This document shows, one piece after another, positions 35,701 to 46,525 of a DNA stretch of 64,000 bases (positions are counted from its first letter, which is position 1; every line of letters begins with the position of its first letter). The translations under genes were made by a program, and so were the position numbers. This DNA comes from Brachynemurus nebulosus. Taxonomy: Eukaryota > Arthropoda > Insecta > Neuroptera > Myrmeleontidae. The notes under the pieces were generated by a model. The model worked only from the letters and a program-made list of their open reading frames with translations. It had not been told where the DNA came from and did no database searches. The stretch spans positions 51,342,454 through 51,406,453 of the forward strand of contig JAPWDM010000005.1 of the NCBI GenBank assembly GCA_035578155.1, read 5' to 3'.

Positions 35701-37821
35701 GCGCTTACCGCAAGTAAGAAACGCAATAGGGTATTGACTGAAAATAAAAATTATTCTAAAAGCCTTGTTTTTGTATACATATAAATGATTTTTTTTATTT
35801 TTGATAAATTTTGTAAATTTATTAAAAAAATAATGTTCAAGCTGACTGTCGTGACGCCACAATTTGAAGACAAACATCAGTGTCAATCTTCATAACCTCA
35901 AAGTATTGATTATATTCATAAGATGTCAAAGCAAAAGTTGATTAATTCATTAATCTAAATTTTGGTCGACTATTATTACTGTATATTCTAATAAAAATAT
36001 TAAAAATAAAACATAATTTCACTTCGCCGATGAAAATTACCAAAACCGACATGTTTGGTTATAAACTGTGACGTCATTTTCAAGTAATGACGCATTTTCG
36101 ATAATTTAAATAGTTGCAAACTAATAATTTCCAAAATCAAATATTTTTACTTTTCACCATTAAAATCAAATATATGTAGGTACTGAAAATTCATAGAAGT
36201 ATTTAACATTTAACACAAATTTTAAATTGGCGACGCAAAGACCACGAGCGCTTCTGGTTTTTTAAATGAGAAGCTCTAACAAGTAAAAAATTTTGTATAC
36301 GTTTAATTGTGGATAGAAATATGTATTATACAAATTATGTGCGGATTACTAGATTTAATATTACCAATTAAACGTATACGTATAATTCTACTTGAGTTAG
36401 TTCTAATTTTACCACCAGAACCGCGAGTGAGAGTACCTTTGCGTTGCCAATACAATCAAGTACCGTATTCAAAATTCCAAAAATGCCAAATTTACTAATC
36501 GAATTTTTTTTTCAGAGCTATTCAACAATCGTCGAAATGGTATCGTGAAAATAATAAACTCAAACGAAAAAGTGCCGTACTAGTGCAACGTTTGTTGCAA
36601 AAGAGTCCCGATGAATCTCTTGACGATTTCAAAGATGTGGTTGATAACAGCGAAGACACACATTCCGACAGTGAAATAGAAGATATGCGAAAAACGATTC
36701 AAGAATTAAGTGATACAGTCGCACGACTGCAGACGGAATTAAATTCGGCGAAATTAATGGAATTTGAAGCCACCGAACAAAATGTTAATTTAACTCAAGT
36801 ATGTAAAATTAACACCTCAGAAAACGCTCTTTCATTGTTAACTTAAATAACCGTTTTAAAATTTTTAGGAATTGGAATTAGAGAGAGAGAAAACGAAGAA
36901 ACTGGAAGCGGAAGTAGAAAAACTAGTTTCTGCTAACGATCACATGAGTAGAGTTTCAAAATTAGTTGCCGCCGAAGTAGCAAATCTTAGAGATTGCCAA
37001 CAGAAGGATCGAGAAAGTGCTGTCATTTTAAGAAACGAAGCCGACAATGCACGTAAAGAACGAAATGTCTTAGCACATCAAAGTGCCTTGTTAATGGGAG
37101 AAATTATTCCGGCCGATGGTGATGATAAAATCTTACGGTTATTAGAAGAAGTCGAAAATCTGAAACGGCAGTTGGAAGATGAGAAAAATTTACACGCCCA
37201 AGAAGTTACGGAGTTACAAGAAAAACTGGAGTCTCGTGAAGCAGAAGCGCAAATTGAAATTTTAGAAGAGAAATTAAAATTAGTCGAATCTGAACTACAA
37301 ACCGCCATAGAACGTGCTGAAAAAGCAGAAAAAGAATGTGAACGGCTAAAAGCGCCACCAGTACCACCTCCTCCACCGCCCCCACCATTAGCTCCGCCAA
37401 TGAATACACCAGCCATACGCTTAAAAACTTCAAAAACCTTAAATAACATAGGAAAGAATGAAAATCCTGTTCAAGACATGGAAAAACTGTTAGGAATTGA
37501 ACAAACTACCCCGAAAAAAGCTTATATACCACCGGCAGGTTAGTACACTTACACGGCTAAAGTGGCCGTTTAGTACACTTTAACAATAAAATAGGAAACT
37601 GAGTTTAAAAATCATTTTTTTTTTTAGCTATCGATGATGTAATCAACCAAATCAAAGGAGGGCGCTTCACTTTAAAAGCTACAGATAAAGTTGAACAAAA
37701 GAAACCGAGAGAAGAACCGGAAGCTGTTAAAGAAATGTTAAATGTGTTAGGAACATTACGCAGGCGTAAGAAACCGGCCCCATCAAACGTTAATAACACT
37801 TTCGGAGATGTGCAATTATAA
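29786..37821 (+). CDS. SHTN1: Shootin-1 homologue (five coding exons)
   Basis: My splice model is 29786-30068, 35527-35713, 36516-36798, 36869-37538 and 37628-37821. All four introns are GT-AG (5458, 802, 70 and 89 nt) and phases agree, giving 538 aa against about 630 for the long vertebrate form. Residues 1-75 are Asn/Gly-rich; from about 80 to 412 nearly everything is heptad-like coiled coil (WRLKYEETERKRKALL, KELNKKY-type and LEEVENLKRQLEDEK segments). Residues 413-430 are a polyproline tract (PPVPPPPPPPPLAPP). The C-terminus has IDDVINQIKGGRFTLK and AVKEMLNVLGTLRRRKKP, matching the vertebrate shootin pattern of an IKKGV-LRPV motif followed by a V-EL-GILGTL motif. Vertebrate shootin-1 links actin flow to adhesion molecules in growth cones; a similar cytoskeletal role here is inference. 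The first ATG is chosen because it opens the frame and the exon ends at a good donor (AAAA|GTAAGT). Intron 1 is filled with transposon debris. Confidence 0.9.
30293..30517. mobile_element. hAT-like MITE, CARRGCTTAATTTC family, copy 2
   Basis: The left end CAAGGCTTAATTTCGG matches the reverse-complemented right end of the element at 12352. Flanks CTTTAAGC (30285-30292) and CCTTAAGC (30518-30525) are an 8-bp duplication with one change. It is 225 bp and holds TTTTTTGCTCATCA at 30441-30454. Confidence 0.65.
31857..31990. mobile_element. Left end of a hAT-type MITE, CAGAGGCGTAACTA family
   Basis: CAGAGGCGTAACTACAATGG, with a following TGTGGAGCAGTC, matches the element at 149-410. The right border is not clear; a possible decayed end (TAGCTACAGCCCTG) is at about 32643-32656 but lacks a matching duplication. 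Confidence 0.45.
32500..32555 (+). repeat. Possible LINE 3' tail with (AAT)n
   Basis: GGTGGGCTACAGCAGG is followed by a run of TAA/AAT triplets. Some insect LINE tails have this form (a GGG-CTACAGCAGG-like end and a short triplet repeat). No reverse transcriptase sequence is present, so at best this is a heavily 5'-truncated copy. Confidence 0.3.
33880..34040. mobile_element. Hairpin MITE, copy 1 (shootin intron 1)
   Basis: Nearly the whole 161 bp folds back on itself: CGGCGTGTTCGTTGCTGAGT at the left pairs with ACTCAGCAACGAACACGCCG at the right, and the arms continue through GCTCAAAGTGAGCTG and GCGCATGCG to a loop of about 20 bp. An inverted copy is at 37954-38116. Confidence 0.88.
34082..34945. 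repeat. hAT-like border plus 168-bp tandem units
   Basis: The left border CAGGACCGGGACAAAG leads through repeats of GGCGCCCTAGGCGAAAT. From about 34440 three units follow at 167-168 bp spacing, judged by CGACCACTT at 34551, 34719 and 34886. Each has TAATATGAAATGTCGTTT and GATAAACATCGACACTTT motifs. The same units occur at 16580-18650, so they belong to one transposon family. No right border was found. Confidence 0.65.
35714..36515. other. Shootin intron 2
   Basis: AT-rich, between the donor CAA|GTAAGA and the acceptor TTTTTTTTCAG. The open frame at 36307-36498 is intronic and carries no recognisable protein. TGACGTCA occurs once near 36070. Confidence 0.7.
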
Positions 37822-37890
37822 AACTAATATTACTATATTTAAATTATGCATTTATTTTTAATTTGTATTAAAAAATTATATAAAAATAAA
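37822..37890 (+). terminator. Shootin 3' UTR with poly(A) signal
   Basis: AATAAA lies at 37885-37890, 64-69 nt after the TAA stop, followed by a T-rich stretch. The hairpin MITE copy 2 starts about 65 bp further on. Confidence 0.65.
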
Positions 37891-37953
37891 TTTTTTATTC
37901 TCTTTTTAATTTTTAGAAACCAATTAATTTTTGTTCCTACCGTCTTTAATAAT

Positions 37954-38116
37954 CGCCGTGTTCGTTGCTGAGTTTTTCTGCTCAAAGTGAGCTGTTAGCG
38001 CATGCGCAAGAACATTATTATGAAGTACGAAATACTTGTGTATTCCATAAAAAAAAGTTCTTGCGCATGCGCTAGCAGCTCACTTTGAGCAGAAAAACTC
38101 AGCAACGAACATGCCG
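37954..38116. mobile_element. Hairpin MITE, copy 2 (downstream of shootin)
   Basis: Inverted relative to 33880-34040, judged from the unpaired loop (ATACTTGTGTATTCCAT here, the reverse complement there). The arms include GCTCAAAGTGAGCTG and GCGCATGCGC. It is 163 bp with no coding capacity. Confidence 0.88.
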
Positions 38117-41100
38117 AATATTAGAATTTTTTACAAAGTTGTACTGTAATATGATGTCACGTTACTATAAGTTGTAATTCGGCGGCAAATTTTAAATATA
38201 TTTTTAATATTTCTTCGATCTTATAGACTTTTTTTTAACGTTAAAATAATTAACGCTTCTAATGAAGCTCATGAAAAAATTATATTAACCTAAACTGCCA
38301 CACTTTTTTGACAGATTAGGAAAAATACTCTTTGACTAAAAATCAGTGATGACAGACTTTTACTAATAATCTCTAATATATATTATCTACACAAGTTCAT
38401 TTTTACAAATACACATTTCCTTGCAAAAAAGAAAACGATAAACATTTTTTTGGGGTCAAAAAATACAAGCTGGGACAATGACATTATATCATAGCTTTAA
38501 AAAGTTGTCATTTGTGATATCACTGATATCTTACGTACTGAGAAATCAAAAGAAGACGCCGAAGACGCAATTGTGTTTAGCCATCTGGTGATGAATGGAA
38601 AAACTATTACAAGTAGACTAAAGAAAAAACCAATTAAACTAAAGAAATGGCAGTAATTTATAATTGTCTGTTTTTATTTGGAAACAATAAATTAGTATGA
38701 AATAAAAAGAGTAATATTCCAAAAAGTATTACAATTTGTAGTGCCGGAATATGGACTAGGCTAACTCTACCGTGTCACACGAATATCATGTATCTTGAGA
38801 TACAACAATTACGCGTAACAACGTTTAAAGATTTCTACTCAGTCCCTAATATATATATTGACAATTAAAAATTAATCTATTGTATTTTAAAATTTTTATT
38901 TTCAAATAGTATATTTATACGTTATTAAATCAATGCTGCAATGTTGAATCAATAACGCATAATAAAAATCAATTATCTCAGATATTTAATAATGTCTAAG
39001 ATAATTAAAATCATCTGATATTTTATTCAAATCAAGTTTTCTCAAAACTATCATTTCTGATATACGTAAGATTGGTGTGACACGGCAGAACTTGCCACTG
39101 GACTATGAGGTCCCACCAATGGAATTTTTTTATGTATGAGTGAAAAAAAAATTATGTAATTAAACTCATATAACCCGGTGCTTTCTTTTTCTTAAGTCCA
39201 TACTTGTGCCCCCTGAGCAACATAGGCCCTTACTAAAATCTATCTAGGGCTCTATATTCAGTAAATTAGGCGCTGTCTATTTATATTTGAATAGTAAAAT
39301 TGAAAACTTCAGTAAATTAAATAACAGTACAAATATTGTGAATAATTGTCAAAACCTAATAAATCATTGATATAGAAGAATATGGATGGAGACTATTTCT
39401 TAAGAGAGGGACAAGATATAGTTTAATATGATATGTTAGAATGAATACGTAGATTCTTTTTAATGTACCACAAAAAATAAAAAACAAAAGAGTAAATATA
39501 CACTATAACACGTGCAAATAAGCACTAAACATCCAGTCCTACAAAAAATTAAATTTAAAATAAAATTAGTAAACGTAATACACCGTAAATATAATATTTG
39601 GGTAAGTAAATATTGTATTGATCAATAAATGCAACCATTTCTAGGGAAAATTTGTTAATTTTTCTACATTTTTCATCTAAAAAAACAGGTTTATAATAAG
39701 CGGAAAAATACCAATTTTGACATTACACAAAGTAAAGGAAATATCGAAAAAGGAATCATTCTACGTAAATAAGGAATTCGTTTTTTAGTTAAAATATGTG
39801 ATAATAACGACAAAAATTTTAAAAATATTGTAAAAAATAAAATTATGTAAAAATTAAAATATAGGTTAGATTTACCCTTCATTTCAGTAGCGTCTTATAT
39901 GTAAAATTAATGAGCATATAAAAATTTAACTTCAAGATCATGTATTTTGTTTGTATTTATTTATTTATTAATAAAATGATAATTTAATAACTGTATAGTT
40001 TTATTTATGTTTGTGTCTACTTTTATCAAAAAGATATGTCTTATTAGTGATGGAAAATTATAAACCAAAACGTAATCTTTTTACAAAAATTGTTATAAAT
40101 TGTAAATAATCGATTAATTTGAGCAATTTTTGTTTTCAGTTTATGGTAATTTATAATATTCTTTAAGCACCGTTAAAAAATACAATAATTTAGTAGACAA
40201 TTAAGAATTCGAAAAATTAACTGATAAAATAGTCGAACAGCATTCTTAAGGAGTTGATTATTGAATTAACTAGAACAGATATTAAAAATAATTAATTAAT
40301 TGTTTCTGTTTTTATATAGAAATCACAATTATAAGAAAAATATACTAAATATATTGTTTTAAAAGCAATGGCAATGTTTTAATTAAATTAAAACCGTTAC
40401 TGTATATTTACAAAATGACGTCATTCATAATACGCACGTTTAATATTCATAATATGTTGATCAGTATTTTGGGAAATGCTCCTTCCTTTACAATATTATA
40501 TACCTCTCCTTCTTCCATGTAATAAATAAACCTTGATTACTGGTAGTAATTATTTAATTCGAGTATCAAAATTTTACAATAGGGAATATGCATGTTCTTC
40601 ATTTATTAAAAAATAGTTTAAGCCTGTGTCAAAAAATCACAAAAATATATTATAAGTAGAATTTGCGCCTTTATTTCAGAAAAATAAAAAAATGATTTTT
40701 ATTTTACATTATCATTATTTAAACATCACCATTTGTCGCATGTAAATATTCAAATAAGAGGGCTATTACCACCCAGGCCGACAGCCTTGTTATATAATTC
40801 GTTCTGTAGATGGCACTGCTTCGGATAATATCAAAAACATCAAAAATCTAATCGTTTATTTTTTTCCACTGCTTTCCACATCTGTCAATATTTGTTTGTC
40901 GAATAAAATTTAGCAAATATATTAAATAGTTAATAAATTAAACAATTACCTATTATTAATTAATTTTCAATTTAATTTTTTAAGACCGTTTTCAAATTTT
41001 TTCAAAGCAATTCCTTTTTTAAAAATAATGATCAATATTTAATATTTTCCTGGTTACCTAAATCAATTTTAAAAATATTTAATATTTATTGTGACAAGTT

Positions 41101-41718
41101 ACTAAATATTTTTAAATATTCAAAAATTAATTTTTTTTCTACTTGATATATGTTTTGGTACCAGTGACAAAGTTTATGGAGTGTATCCTATTATTTATGG
41201 TACCCTACATTAAATATCTTTAGTGCATATTTCATTCAGTATATGTATCCGGCATATTTAATGTTTTACTTACATTATACGTGACAAGTGTAACAACCAA
41301 TCGGATCGCTGTATTGCTCGAATGTATCATTTTGGGGGAATTTTTATTTAAAGTAGATAATTTACTTTAATTTCGTTATGAAAACTAAAATTAATCAAAC
41401 AAAAAGAACTGTCATAAGAATTTGTGACATGTATAGAATATTTTTAAAAATGTTTCACAATTTTCTAAAAAACATGCATATATCCTATTCCCCCCAAAAA
41501 AACTTGAGACATTTTGAACTGCCTATGTGCTGGACTAGTTGACTCCTCTTTCATCAAAGAAGTTAAACAATTAATAAGCACAAGTTCATTTTAAGAAAGT
41601 TGGCCACTTACTATTGAATTCACATAAGAAAATAGGTCAACTTATTTGAACTGAATTCTAGTTTTAGTTAAATCTCAGCATAATTACTTAAGCAATATTC
41701 ATAAAAGATGTTAAAAAA
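38117..41718. other. Gap between the convergent shootin and Bap55 genes
   Basis: AT-rich and apart from the MITE at 38757-39100 I see nothing firm in it. Open frames such as 39691-39882 (minus) are Phe/Leu-rich noise. Confidence 0.4.
38757..39100. mobile_element. MITE with CCGTGTCACAC inverted ends
   Basis: The left segment CTAACTCTACCGTGTCACAC and the reverse-complemented right segment AGTTCTGCCGTGTCACAC are inverted, with AT-rich sequence between. Pairing extends to ATATC-type motifs further in. I could not identify a target duplication, so the borders are approximate. Confidence 0.5.
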
Positions 41719-41724
41719 TTTATT
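41719..41724 (-). terminator. Probable poly(A) signal of Bap55
   Basis: AATAAA on the minus strand (TTTATT on the plus strand) about 107 nt after the Bap55 stop codon. It is the first such hexamer I see downstream. Confidence 0.5.
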
Positions 41725-41830
41725 TTTTTTTAAATCACTGAATTACAAAATAATTACTTACAACGCGTACAAAATAAAATTGAAAAATATGAAATTCACA
41801 ATTAAAATACTGACAACTGATCGAAAAATT

Positions 41831-44800
41831 TCACGGACATTTCCGATCGATTTGACTCTTCCCTGATTCCGCATACTCTTGACTAGAAAGCCACATTTGC
41901 TGGAATGTTCCGATAGACGCTAATATTGAACCACCAACCCACGCGCCAAATCTTCGTTCCGCGGTACCATTTGCTGAGATTAGTTTTAATCGCATCGAAC
42001 CGGGCGTCCGTAAAGAAAGGTCTCGGCTCAATCGTTCACTAAAGCCCTGCAGTAAAGAATTTCCGCCCGTCAAGACAACACTACTATAGAGAGCAGGACG
42101 AACATCCACATCACACATTCCAGCACTTGTAGCCGCTGAAATTTTTTTGAAGCGATCAAAAATAAGAATACGAAAATTGGGAAACGGATAATACCTAAAT
42201 GTCCAGCGCCCAACATGGCATGATCGAATAAACACTCGGGAACTTTGAATCGTTCGGGGCCAAAGTCTTGATGGTACCCAGTGGGGAACTCATAATGTAC
42301 AGCAGGTATCGAAGCCGCCACCCGTTCGTCATACGGTGATTCTGAAACCTACACAAAAATATTTTTTTGTGTTACTAGCAGGGCTGGGAAAAATGGTTTA
42401 CAGGAACCATTTAAAGTAGAAAATGGTTTCCAAAAATACATTTAAAATACAAGATGGAAAATAGTTTTGCTGAACATATTTAAAATAGAAAATGGAAAAT
42501 AGCTATTCAAAATGGATTATAAAATGCAAAATGCTTTTTTTTTTACTTTAAATTTATTCTATAAATTTTTATCATTACTTATATTAATAAAAAAAAGTTA
42601 ATAAAATGTCAAACGTACTGAGCAGCCTTTCGAGAAAATTTTATAAAATCTGAATGATATGAAATTTAACTTCTGAAATATTCTTACTCAAAAATATTGT
42701 AAAATTTAATTTAGTCTTGACATATTTAAACCTTGACTATGCTACGATCGCGCCTTCTAAATACGGTACTTGACTGTATTCAAAATTTGTTTTAAATCTT
42801 GAATAATTTCATGTAGTATTCTTAAATATATTCAATTTTAGCAGTGACAAATAAAAATATTCTTTAGTTATTTAAAAATTCTATTTTGAAAATTATAAAT
42901 TTTTAATCTTTATTTAAATAACTAAAAACGCGGTGATATTTGAAAATGACGTCATTTTTTATACCAAATATTATTACCGTAGTTACGTTTTGTCTATAAC
43001 AAATTGCATTTTCATTCTGACATTTTTACAATTCTAATTGACCAAGAGAAGTTGTTTTTCTTTGTAATTTATTTTGAACTTTTTAGTTTGCAATTAATTT
43101 TGTACTCAAATCAGATTGATGGAAGGAATACACCGTCACTTAATACGTAAAATATCCTTATCAACTTGGTTTAAGTATTATGTTAAAAATGCTGTTATTT
43201 TTTACTATAGTTTTAAAGTTACGTAAAATTGTTTTCTTAAAATGCATTTAATACTTGTAAGGCTTTATGAAAATCTTACGGAGATGATGCTGTTGGTTAC
43301 ATCAAATTGAAACCAGAGGGAATCATCTGTACTGTTAAGTGTACAATTTTGCCTGAAGATAAAATAAACATCCAGAACATATTCTGTTAAGTGCCCTGTA
43401 AACGATCAAATTGTTTGTCAAATTTTACGTGTTTGTCAAATTATTTGATAGTATGCAGCTTTGTTTGACGGGTTTGTCAAACAATCTACGTGTTTGACAT
43501 GTTTGATGAAAATCTTGATTGATCAACTTGTTTGACGTGTTTGACCAACAAGTTTGAAGGTGAGCGGCGGTGTTTGTTGTGTTTGTCAAACAAGCTCTAT
43601 TAAATTGCCCCGAAATGAATAGCAAATATGACAAAATTTTTGCAAATCTCTGTACGAGCAACCTTTTTTCCGTAATTTTCATTATTTATTCTGTTTGGCC
43701 AAGTTTTATCTAATAAAATTATTTTATGGGGATCACTAGTGTGACAAACTACGGGCAAGTTTGTCAAATTTGTTTGAGCTTTGGTTTGATCGTTTAAGCT
43801 CTTGTTTGATGAAAACGTGAAGTTTGACAAACAAATTTGTCAAACAAATTTGATCGTTTACAGGGCATTTTACATTAGCTGTAAATAAAGAAGAAAACAA
43901 AGTAGCAAGTTGTAAATACCACTAAAACTGAGCATGATGACTGCTGAATATTGTGTACAAATTTAAAACCGTTTGACATGAATGAAACTGACATCTGTTT
44001 GAGTTAAATCGTGACGTCATTGCATACGTCACTACGCCAAGTCGTTTTTCGCGCCAATTCGTTCATTTAAAATTGAACAGTGGCTTTTTCAAGATTTTTA
44101 AAAATTTAACAAAAATTAACTAATTTATACGTAAAAACAAAGCATTTAGAATCATTTTTGAATTGAAGTCAAGTACCCTATTATGAAAAACATCTACCCG
44201 AAATGCTAAAACATTTTTTATCGACGTGTTTTAAAGATAATAGCACACAACTTGAGTCGCAAAAATTTGACTTGAAAACTGCAGCTCTAGAAACAAATTT
44301 AACTCAAGTGACATTGCAACTCGAGTTATGAAAAATTTGAGTCACTTAAATCAATTCGAGTTCTATGATTAGTAGGAGTCATAAGTGTCATATATATACA
44401 AATAAATTTGAGTATACATCCATTTTCATTTTAAATATAAAATGGATTTAAATTTTCATTTTAAATACAAAAAGGAAAATGGTTTCACCGAACCTATTTA
44501 AAATAGAAAATGCAAAATGCCATTTTATATTTTAAATAGGATAAAAGCCGAACGCGTTCAATACCCGAACAGTCTTGATATTTTATATATTAATAAAGTT
44601 ATTTCTGAAAAAAGACGTTAAATAATAAAACTGTACGAGTATTGAACGCGTTCCGGTATAGGGGCTTTTACGTTACATATTTAAAATGAAATCATTTTAA
44701 ATAGTTCCCAGCCCTGGTTACTAGAATATCTGAAACTTTGACTAATACCTGAAGGACAGTTTGCTGAAAATCTAGAATGGTCTTTTTGCCCATATAAGCC

Positions 44801-45617
44801 AACCAGGACGCCGTAGGTGTAAACGACAAATTCTTTTTCGTATATTTTGGAGGTTCTTTTTCTCGCACAACTTCTTTACTGGCAATTAAAGCAGCGGGCG
44901 TTAAATCGATATTTTGTGATTCCAATAATTGACGACATTGCATTGCAACGTAATCACCACCTAGAGGAGCTTTAACAACGGCTTGACTTAGTACGTAGCC
45001 ATCTTGAACAGGTACTGCTGAGGTGTGTGTGGCCCCACTGTCAACAATTAACGCTGTGGATCGTCCATTTGCAAACGCAGCCAATACTGCATTTTTTACA
45101 AGAAAAAATGCTGGAACTTTGTACTTTTCAAACAGTAATTCGGTTAAACGTTCACGTTTTTGTCGAACATTCCATGGAGATTCAGAAAATAAGACAGGAT
45201 GATACTGTGACTCCGACTGTATAACTTTACTGTACGTATAATCTAAAACTTTTTCAAATAAATCCCAATTTTCTATCATGCCGTCTTTCATGTAACTGTG
45301 AAGTTCCATATTTGGTCTAGGTGTATGCAAAAACGTGGTATCGACATAATGTTTCCATCCTAAAATGCCCAAAAAACTTCAGAATGATTAAAAAATGATT
45401 AATAAAAATAATTACCCTGAGCATTTTGAGTGATATTGTTATCCGGTTTTTTATCCTCAGTTTCTAGGTTAGGAGCGTCACACGGTGCAACTCCAACAAC
45501 GGCTGGAATTTCGGCTTTTGGAGTATCTTCTTGAGCATAACCTACTCGTAACGAATGATGACCAGGATCAAATACTAAGGCTCCTATTTCATCACCTCCA
45601 TAAAGCATTCCAGACAT
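41831..45617 (-). CDS. Bap55: Actin-related protein Bap55/ACTL6A (BAF53), chromatin-remodelling subunit
   Basis: Four exons on the minus strand, 45617-45416, 45359-44749, 42348-42195 and 42135-41831, join in consistent phase with GT-AG introns of 56, 2400 and 59 nt. The product is 423 aa; human ACTL6A is 429. The start [19 protein letters not shown] is the conserved family N-terminus and carries the first phosphate-loop region of the actin fold. [19 protein letters not shown] (exon 2) is the second phosphate loop, [13 protein letters not shown] (exon 4) lies by the nucleotide site, and [20 protein letters not shown] through the terminal ERKCP-like DRKCP matches the family end. Bap55 proteins are nuclear subunits of SWI/SNF (BAP/PBAP), INO80 and NuA4-type complexes. 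No frameshift or missing exon is seen. Intron 2 is large only because a 2.3 kb hAT-type element sits in it. Confidence 0.95.
43393..43866. mobile_element. Nested element with GTTTGTCAAA motif repeats
   Basis: The left border GCCCTGTAAACGATCAAA and the reverse-complemented right border GCCCTGTAAACGATCAAA are identical inverted ends of 18 bp. Between them GTTTGTCAAA, GTTTGAC and their complements occur many times. The host transposon flanks it on both sides. No clear target duplication was found, so its class is open; the open frames across it are repeat-derived. Confidence 0.65.
44537..44675. mobile_element. MITE, TAACGTAAAAGCCCC family, copy 3
   Basis: The left side TAGGATAAAAGCCGAACGCG pairs with the right side, reverse complement TAACGTAAAAGCCCCTATAC, and with GAACGCGTTC in both arms. 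It interrupts an AAATAG-type subterminal repeat of the hAT element at 42379-44716. Confidence 0.7.
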
Positions 45618-46525
45618 GTTTGTTTTGTTCAGACACTAGGTCCACCGGGTCACTAATATGTTAATACAAAAATAAGTATGTAAATAAACGTTAATGCTTC
45701 AAGTATCAAAAATATGCAATACCGTTCCACACACAAAATATATTTGTTTTATAAATATCTTTAATTAAATTAATTTAACTTTAAACAGGTTTACCTAGTT
45801 TTCAAACCAAAGCTTGCATTCAAAATTAATTTATTTTTAAACCACCAGATGGATCGTGCAGCCAATAAGAGTACGTTTAAGTTTCCTCATACTTCTACTC
45901 TTTCTAGACGTGTATAACACAATAAGATGATAAAAGAGAAAAGTATCTACACAATTCGTTGTGAGTTACAAATAAATTTGTTAGGCGGCATTCTTCAGTA
46001 TAACTAGTGCTGCTCCTTATATGTCAGATTGGTAAATTAATCAGTTTTCCAGAAACATTAAAATTTCTTTTAATATTGTGTACTGACGTTGTATTTTGTG
46101 TGAAATTACTTATGTAAGACGAAATAATTAAGTGTAATTGAATTTGTAATCCTTTATGTCTACTGTTTACAATCCCACCCTTAGCTTGGGCAGAGGTCCG
46201 CTAGCAACGGTACCTAGCGTTATTTTCGAGTAAATCCGCCATTTTCTTAGACTAAAGTGGGGATAGTGTAACGAGCATAGCGTTACACCGTGATTTTATT
46301 GTAATTTTCATGTTTAGTGTATCATAATTAATAAAATTTTCGCAAAAAAGTGTATTTTAAATATTGTAAAATAACAATAATTGTGTGTATTTGTTTAATA
46401 TGTGTATGTGAGTGTGTGGTACAAGAAAATTAAACTTCAGGAATCGTACGGGTTTCTCAATAGCAGCGTGGCTCTATTGCAGTCGCCGCTTACAGCCTTT
46501 GTTTCTGTCATCGTTTTCATTTAAG
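45618..46525. promoter_or_regulatory. Bap55 5' region and possible divergent promoter
   Basis: The sequence upstream of the Bap55 ATG changes from AT-rich to locally GC-richer at about 46170-46525. It holds CGCTAGCAACGGTACC, ATCCGCCATTTTC and CAATAGCAGCGTGGCTCTATTG-type strings, and ends at a good plus-strand donor (TTAAG|GTAAGG, GT at 46526). That fits a 5' non-coding exon of a gene running rightward, with a shared divergent promoter. No transcript evidence is available from sequence, so this is weak. Confidence 0.25.

Larger units (their letters stand above)
42379..44716. mobile_element. Non-autonomous hAT-type transposon in Bap55 intron 2
   Basis: The ends CAGGGCTGGGAA (42379) and TTCCCAGCCCTG (to 44716) are perfect 12-bp inverted repeats. 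GTTACTAG is duplicated at 42371-42378 and 44717-44724, the 8-bp duplication expected of hAT. The subterminal zones on both sides are full of AAATAGAAAATGG-like motifs. The 2338 bp hold no transposase frame. Two further elements lie inside it (43393-43866 and 44537-44675). Confidence 0.9.

Noticed and set aside
37078..37449. Minus-strand open frames of 123 and 75 codons
   Set aside because: They are antisense to shootin exon 4. The Gly-rich run is the complement of the polyproline codons.
43425..43830. Thr/Asn/Leu-rich minus-strand open frames
   Set aside because: They translate the repeated GTTTGTCAAA motif of a nested transposon.
28165..44015. TGACGTCA palindromes near 28168, 36070, 40419, 42952 and 44011 as a CREB/ATF site cluster
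   Set aside because: They are kilobases apart, some lie inside transposon sequence, and none is placed at a likely promoter. An 8-bp palindrome can recur by chance or with repeats.
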